Assembly (NCBI RefSeq): GCF_016775155.1
Contig: NZ_JAEUGD010000044.1
Coordinates: 1 to 32,012, forward strand
Direction: 5' to 3'
From: Fulvivirga marina
Lineage (GTDB): Bacteria > Bacteroidota > Bacteroidia > Cytophagales > Cyclobacteriaceae
DNA: 32,012 nucleotides
The position numbers and the translations under genes are program-made. Shown here in pieces: positions 28,294-32,012 of this stretch. How positions within the stretch are numbered: the stretch's first letter is position 1; each line of letters starts with the position of its first letter. Under the pieces are notes generated by a model. That model did not search any database, was not told the DNA's origin, and saw nothing but the letters and a program-made list of their open reading frames with translations.

Positions 28294-28299
28294 ATTAAA

Positions 28300-29613
28300 C
28301 TAGGACAGTTTTTGGAGCTCAATCAATAAACTCTCAAGATCGTTGTTTATTTTAATTAGATTTCTATCTTTCTTGTTAGAAGGTATCTGATTAGAATCTT
28401 GACCTATTAATTTATTGGTTACCGGTAATTCACCTAATAAAGGTTGTAGTAAACTTAGCGATTTGTGTCCATCCCCAGTACCCAACAAAACAACCTTCAT
28501 ATTAGGCTTTAAGCGACCATCCATTCTAAGTTGATCCAAGGCGACAAAAGGTGTCATAGCACTCGGTTCTAGAATAATGTTTTCTTTTTTTATTAAGTCA
28601 GACTCCAAATGCTCAAATTTCTTATAGGCCTGAACAATTTCTTCCCAACTACAAGATAGAGCGTGACCATTAGACTCCTTGATTGCCCTGATCGCGAAGT
28701 GCATATCATAACTTTTTGAAGCAGCGAGTGTACTACCAACAACATAGTTTTTATCTTTGCCAGTCCTTTTGGGTTTCTTTAAATCATTGATCTCATCATA
28801 AATTGGTGACGCATTCTCAACTCCCACCGATACGATCTGTGGCAAAGTATGAATGTAGCCTATCTCGTAGAGTTCCGTGAGTCCTTTCCAGACGCCGCTT
28901 ATTAAACTGCCGTTTGCAGTGGGAGCAATGATAAAATCAGGCACACCATTTAATTGATCAACTAACTCTACAGAAATCGTTTTACCCCCCTCGTTTCTAT
29001 AAATATTGTTAACAGAAAGGTCCTTGTAGGAGTTGTTCGGATGAAGAATTTGTAAAGCCTTTTGATAGGTTTCATAACCTTCCTCATAAACAGTCAATTC
29101 ATCTCCGAGCATAATGACATTTGCTCCTAACTCGATAATATAAGAAAGCTTTTCCGGATAAATATCACCTGGTACTATAGCAGTAATTTTCTTGTGGTTT
29201 ATTTTTCCATAGTAAGCTGCTGAACATGCCGCATTACCCGAAGAATATATATATAAATGATCTTCACCCTTCTCCCAGGCTATAGAAAGTGGCAACACAG
29301 TCTCTCGATCCTTAAAGGAACCACTTGGATTATTGCTTTCACATTTCAAGAATATTTCCAATTTAAAGAAATCACTAAGAGATTCTAGCTTCCACAAAGG
29401 AGTATTCCCAGCCTCCAGAAGGTATGAATTATTCTTTATTATCTCTGGAAGTAATGGATAATCAAAAATAGATCTTACATCTTTGGATCTATTCTGCTCA
29501 AATTTTTCAATCAACAAACTTTTTACTTCAGCATCAATCAAGTACGAGATCTCAGAGTTTCTATAACCTTGATTATAACTCGAGACGAATTGCAAAATTT
29601 GATCTGTATGCAT
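28300..29613 (-). CDS. Threonine-synthase-like PLP enzyme (fold type II)
   Basis: 437 residues. The PLP lysine is K101 in NPSGSFKDRE, the SSGNAACSAA block at 124-133 matches the substrate-carboxylate/PLP region, and GTGDGHK near the C-terminus suits the threonine synthase subgroup. These enzymes perform beta- or gamma-elimination/replacement; a cluster member could make 2,3-diamino acids or other unusual amino acids. A true housekeeping threonine synthase is less likely, given that it is the first gene of a biosynthetic operon and is not accompanied by thrA/thrB. The ATG at 29613 is preceded by long AT-rich DNA, so the operon promoter should lie upstream. Confidence 0.85.
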   Translation of the reverse strand: MHTDQILQFVSSYNQGYRNSEISYLIDAEVKSLLIEKFEQNRSKDVRSIFDYPLLPEIIKNNSYLLEAGNTPLWKLESLSDFFKLEIFLKCESNNPSGSFKDRETVLPLSIAWEKGEDHLYIYSSGNAACSAAYYGKINHKKITAIVPGDIYPEKLSYIIELGANVIMLGDELTVYEEGYETYQKALQILHPNNSYKDLSVNNIYRNEGGKTISVELVDQLNGVPDFIIAPTANGSLISGVWKGLTELYEIGYIHTLPQIVSVGVENASPIYDEINDLKKPKRTGKDKNYVVGSTLAASKSYDMHFAIRAIKESNGHALSCSWEEIVQAYKKFEHLESDLIKKENIILEPSAMTPFVALDQLRMDGRLKPNMKVVLLGTGDGHKSLSLLQPLLGELPVTNKLIGQDSNQIPSNKKDRNLIKINNDLESLLIELQKLS

Positions 29614-29959
29614 TTAGTGATACTTCGTGATGCGAATGAATTAAAAGCACAAAAAAAAACACAATTTTGATAACAACTAGTTTTTAAATGTTTTTTTTCA
29701 AAAAACATGCTTTGTTTAACTTATTGTAAAACAATTGGAAAGTTAAAGGTCATAGAAGTTTATCATAACTTAATTATGAAGTTCTAGAGTACATTGTTTA
29801 TCAGAGACTTAATCGTATCATAATCCATTTTCCCTGTATGTTGTTTGTACTATTATCAATAATATTACACTTTTTGATGAGCCATTGAATCACTCAAAGG
29901 TAATTTCTATTAAAAAAAGCTCACCAGAATATGATCAGCTATTTTTTTGTATGACTACA
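29614..29959. promoter_or_regulatory. AT-rich leader region upstream of the 18-gene operon
   Basis: About 345 bp without a gene, presumed to contain the operon promoter on the minus strand. Minus-strand TACCTTTG (29895-29902) fits the Bacteroidota -7 consensus TAnnTTTG, but I see no matching TTTG -33 element at the right distance, so it is only a candidate. A hairpin-forming repeat at 29688-29708 lies in the leader. Confidence 0.4.
29688..29708. repeat. Perfect 9-bp inverted repeat in the operon leader
   Basis: ATGTTTTTT, loop TTC, AAAAAACAT. All nine arm pairs are A-T except one G-C, so it would be weak as RNA. It lies about 75 bp upstream of the first operon start. It could be an operator, an attenuator element or a chance product of A/T tracts. 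Confidence 0.45.
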
Positions 29960-30370
29960 AAGTAATTATCAAGGACGCCATATGAAAGACTTAAAACAAG
30001 TCTACAAAGCTAATACAAAAGAACAGACTTCTTTGGAGTTGGAGGGCTTATCGATAAAATGGGGCAGCAAATATCCAATTGTCTGCAGGTCATGGAAGAA
30101 AAACTGGAAATTGCTGACCACCTACTCCTCAATACATAGCTCCGATACCCAGGCTAATCTATACTCCCAATGTTATTGAAGTCTATTACAGACAAATACG
30201 AGAAGTCACCAAAACGAAAGGAGCCTTCTCTTCGGACATGGCCTTGCTAAAACTGGTGTACTTTGGCTACTAAGACTATGTGAGAAGAAATGGACTAGTT
30301 CACTGCATAACTGGAGCTTGACTGTTTAATATCTCGACTTGGTCAGCTAGCCATTTGGTGGGGACGCTGA
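29960..30370 (+). pseudogene. Decayed C-terminal fragment of an IS256-family transposase
   Basis: From ATG 29982 the frame reads M-K-D-L-K-Q-V-Y-K-A then K-W-G-S-K-Y-P-I-V and W-K-K-N-W-K-L-L-T-T-Y, all typical of the C-terminal part of IS256/mutator transposases. Near 30130 a shift moves the reading to a second frame (R-L-I-Y-T-P-N-V-I-E, containing the family's last catalytic Glu, then R-Q-I-R-E-V-T-K-T-K-G-A-F). Later stops and another shift break K-K-W-T-S-S-L-H-N-W and the terminal Q-L-A-I segment, ending at the TGA 30368-30370. No N-terminal DDE portion is visible. A non-functional scar of an old insertion next to the operon. Confidence 0.78.
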
Positions 30371-30578
30371 TCATCAAGCTAGGACAGCAAACAGAGTTCA
30401 GTTTACACTACCAAACCGAGCAAAAACTCAGCAAAATTTTATTTTTTAGAATTTTAAAACAATCAATATTTAATGTAATTGCTTAATATATAGTGATTTA
30501 TATAATATATTTTGCATACCAAAAGTCAATATAAATCAAAAGGAACAAGTTTCTGAAATCACCAAGGAGATAGAGTAA
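30371..30578. other. AT-rich stretch without a gene
   Basis: Between two pseudogene scars. It is strongly AT-rich, and I see no intact reading frame, RNA gene or convincing signal in it. A short frame that ends at the TAA 30576-30578 may be the broken upstream part of the next remnant. Confidence 0.4.
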
Positions 30579-30876
30579 AATCCGGCTTACCAACTTTTTC
30601 CAACTCAAAACTATTGGACTTTTATCAATTTGGACACTCGAAATGGAAGAATGTGGCAAGTATACTTTACAGTAGAAGAAGTTGGTGCTAGTGGTGAAAT
30701 AATCTTAAATTCAATTCCACTTGTGGGTAAACAAAAAGAAATCAACGGCAGAATTACCCCTCTATCCTACAGAAAGCATATACAATTTCTTATTACTCGA
30801 CCAAATTGACGGTTTTGTTTATCAAGTCCAATGGTCAGCTACAAAAGAAAATAGAGGTGTAATTCCTATATACTAA
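30579..30876 (+). pseudogene. Frameshifted small gene with two repeated motif units
   Basis: One frame gives Y-Q-L-F-P-T-Q-N-Y-W-T-F-I-N-L-D-T-R-N-G then R-M-W-Q-V-Y-F, and after a shift near 30754 a second frame gives L-Y-P-T-E-S-I-Y-N-F-L-L-L-D-Q-I-D-G then Y-Q-V-Q-W and P-I-Y before the TAA at 30874-30876. The two halves look like repeats of one unit (LxPTxxxxxFxxLDxxxGxxxQV). I recognise the pattern as resembling small hypothetical proteins of Bacteroidota but know no function. There is no start codon in frame and an upstream stop at 30576-30578, so the gene is broken at least twice. Confidence 0.5.
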
Positions 30877-31009
30877 AACCACCCGCAAGCAATTCGAGAA
30901 AATGTAAATTAAAAAGTTGTCATTCAAAAAATATAACTGATTACACTGAAGACTTCCCAAAAAATGGGACAATGTTAAAATAGGAAAAAACACTAACTTT
31001 AATATTGTA

Positions 31010-31276
31010 ATGAAGAAGTCAAAATTTAGCGAAAGTCAGATCATCAAGGCCATCAAGGAAAATGAAGCCGGCCGCTCAGTAGAAGAAATTAGCAGAGAAC
31101 TGGGCATCAATACAGGTACCTTTTACAATTGGCGTAAGAAGTATTCTGGAATGGAAGCCAGTCAACTCAAAGAATTGAAAGAACTACAGGAGGAAAATGC
31201 CAAGTTAAAGCGCATGTACGCAGATATGGCACTTCAAAACACTATGCTAAAAGATGTTCTGGGAAAAAAGTGGTAA
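31010..31276 (+). CDS. IS3-family transposase OrfA
   Basis: 88 residues: a helix-turn-helix at about 23-43 (S-V-E-E-I-S-R-E-L-G-I-N-T-G-T-F-Y-N-W) that should bind the IS ends, then a leucine-zipper-like helix at about 53-80 for multimerisation. The frame ends at TAA 31274-31276 just after the slippery run, so OrfA alone can act as a regulator, and the shifted OrfAB product is the transposase. Length and domain order match typical IS3 OrfA. Confidence 0.9.
   Translation: MKKSKFSESQIIKAIKENEAGRSVEEISRELGINTGTFYNWRKKYSGMEASQLKELKELQEENAKLKRMYADMALQNTMLKDVLGKKW
31264..31270 (+). promoter_or_regulatory. Programmed -1 frameshift slippery site (A-AAA-AAG)
   Basis: The heptamer sits at the right phase in OrfA (codons GGA AAA AAG). 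A -1 slip continues into the OrfB frame at 31270 and avoids the OrfA stop 4-6 bp later. Standard for IS3 elements. Confidence 0.8.
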
Positions 31277-32012
31277 AGCCTTCCTGTAAGAAAAGAGCCA
31301 TTCAATATCTCAAGGATAAGTATTCATCAAACATCTCTAAGTTATGCCATACTGTTTGCTTGTCACGCTCTCTGTATTACAGGAAAAGCGTGAAGAACGA
31401 CAGTAATGTAGAAGAAAAACTAAAGAGCTTGGCAGAGGAATATACAACCCGGGGATTTGACTGGTACTATCTCAAAATCAGGCAGGAAGGCTTAAAATGG
31501 AACAGGAAAAGGGTGCTTAGGGTGTATCGCAGTCTTAATCTGGGATTACGGAGAAAGTACAAAAAGCGCATCAACAAAGTGTATGAAGATTGCCTAAACC
31601 AACCTATTGTACCACATGACACATGGAGCATGGACTTTATGAGTGATTCACTGGAAGACGGTCGACGAATTAGAGTACTCAACATCATTGATGATTATAA
31701 CAGGCAGGCATTGGCCGTGGAACCTGGGTTAAGTTTTCCATCGGGCAGGGTTATACGTGTACTGGAAAGACTAGCTTATGAACATGGCTATCCCAGGCAG
31801 ATACGAGTAGATAATGGCCCGGAGTATACTTCGAACGAGTTGAAGTTATATTGTGAACTTAAAGGTGTTAAGCTTCTTTTTATACCTCTGGGGAAACCTA
31901 ATAAAAATGGATACATAGAACGATTCAATAGGACTTTCAGGGAAGATGTACTGGATGCGTACATATTTGAGAGTCTATCACAGTTGCAGATCATCTGTGG
32001 TCAATGGAGAGA
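31270..32012 (+). CDS. IS3-family transposase OrfB (DDE integrase core), partial
   Basis: Open from the slip site to the window end with no stop (247 codons seen). The catalytic triad is present: first Asp in TWSMDFMSD (codon 31633), second Asp in RVDNGPEY (31810), Glu in GYIERFNRTFRED (31918), giving D-35-E spacing as expected for IS3. It starts with GTG at 31270 if translated alone; more likely it is made as an OrfAB fusion by frameshift. The element looks intact within the window, so it may be active. Confidence 0.88.
   Translation, partial: MVKPSCKKRAIQYLKDKYSSNISKLCHTVCLSRSLYYRKSVKNDSNVEEKLKSLAEEYTTRGFDWYYLKIRQEGLKWNRKRVLRVYRSLNLGLRRKYKKRINKVYEDCLNQPIVPHDTWSMDFMSDSLEDGRRIRVLNIIDDYNRQALAVEPGLSFPSGRVIRVLERLAYEHGYPRQIRVDNGPEYTSNELKLYCELKGVKLLFIPLGKPNKNGYIERFNRTFREDVLDAYIFESLSQLQIICGQWR

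Larger units (their letters stand above)
31010..32012 (+). mobile_element. IS3-family insertion sequence, left part (runs off the window)
   Basis: Two overlapping frames, OrfA and OrfB, joined by an A6G slippery run, with HTH plus DDE domains: the classic IS3 layout. Upstream non-coding DNA from about 30950 includes a short inverted repeat (TCCCA, loop AAAAA, TGGGA) and may hold the left end, but with the right end outside the window I cannot define the terminal repeats or target duplication. Confidence 0.85.

Noticed and set aside
29895-29902. TACCTTTG on the minus strand as the operon promoter
   Set aside because: It fits the -7 consensus, but the -33 element is missing and it lies about 280 bp from the first start; in AT-rich DNA a chance match is plausible. 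Mentioned only as a candidate.
1-32012. CRISPR arrays, tRNA or rRNA genes, phage genes, classical toxin-antitoxin pairs
   Set aside because: No regularly spaced repeats, cloverleaf or rRNA-like sequence, or phage structural genes noticed on reading both strands.

Overview
The window looks like a biosynthetic gene cluster for a specialised metabolite from an AT-rich member of the Bacteroidota. The pointers to that group are an FtsX-type permease of the kind common there, AT-rich genes with weak or no Shine-Dalgarno sites, and flanking IS3 and IS256 sequences. A Cytophagales-like host is my inference; no taxonomic marker is present.

Layout from left to right. Positions 1-384 hold the C-terminal remnant of a phytanoyl-CoA-dioxygenase-like gene. 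A NodU/CmcH/TobZ-type O-carbamoyltransferase (451-2208, minus) is divergent, across about 330 bp, from a plus-strand gene (2538-5630). That gene encodes a periplasmic S12 serine peptidase fused to a cyclic-peptide-type ABC exporter. It converges, with only 2 bp between stop codons, on the end of an apparent single 24-kb minus-strand operon of 18 genes (29613 down to 5633). In transcription order the operon holds: threonine-synthase-like PLP enzyme, amidinotransferase/deiminase-fold enzyme, GT1 glycosyltransferase, asparagine-synthetase-fold ligase without a glutaminase domain, D-Ala-D-Ala-ligase-like ATP-grasp ligase, aspartate 1-decarboxylase (beta-alanine source), membrane desaturase/hydroxylase, DPPF-type methyltransferase, Rossmann dehydrogenase, split transketolase (N and C subunits), four consecutive glycosyltransferases, FtsX-like permease, second methyltransferase, and an NRPS with order FAAL-T-C-A-T-E. 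Most genes overlap or lie within about 25 bp of each other. Positions 29614-31009 hold no intact gene, only decayed IS256 and other remnants. An IS3-family element begins near 31010 and runs off the window.

Main interpretation. The NRPS adenylation domain has specificity residues D-L-T-K-I-G-E-V-G-K, one conservative change from the classical asparagine code. It is preceded by a fatty-acyl-AMP ligase loading module and followed by an epimerase, so the predicted product is an N-acyl-D-asparaginyl thioester. That is the cap of the prodrug self-resistance systems of colibactin, zwittermicin and xenocoumacin. The peptidase-ABC fusion has the ZmaM/XcnG architecture that exports such prodrugs and removes the cap in the periplasm. 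In the known systems the protected core is an NRPS/PKS product. Here no further NRPS or PKS module is visible. The remaining genes instead suggest a glycosylated, carbamoylated, probably guanidine- and beta-alanine-containing pseudopeptide or amino-sugar-like core. The structure is unknown to me, and how acyl-D-Asn is transferred to the core is not explained by any gene in the window.
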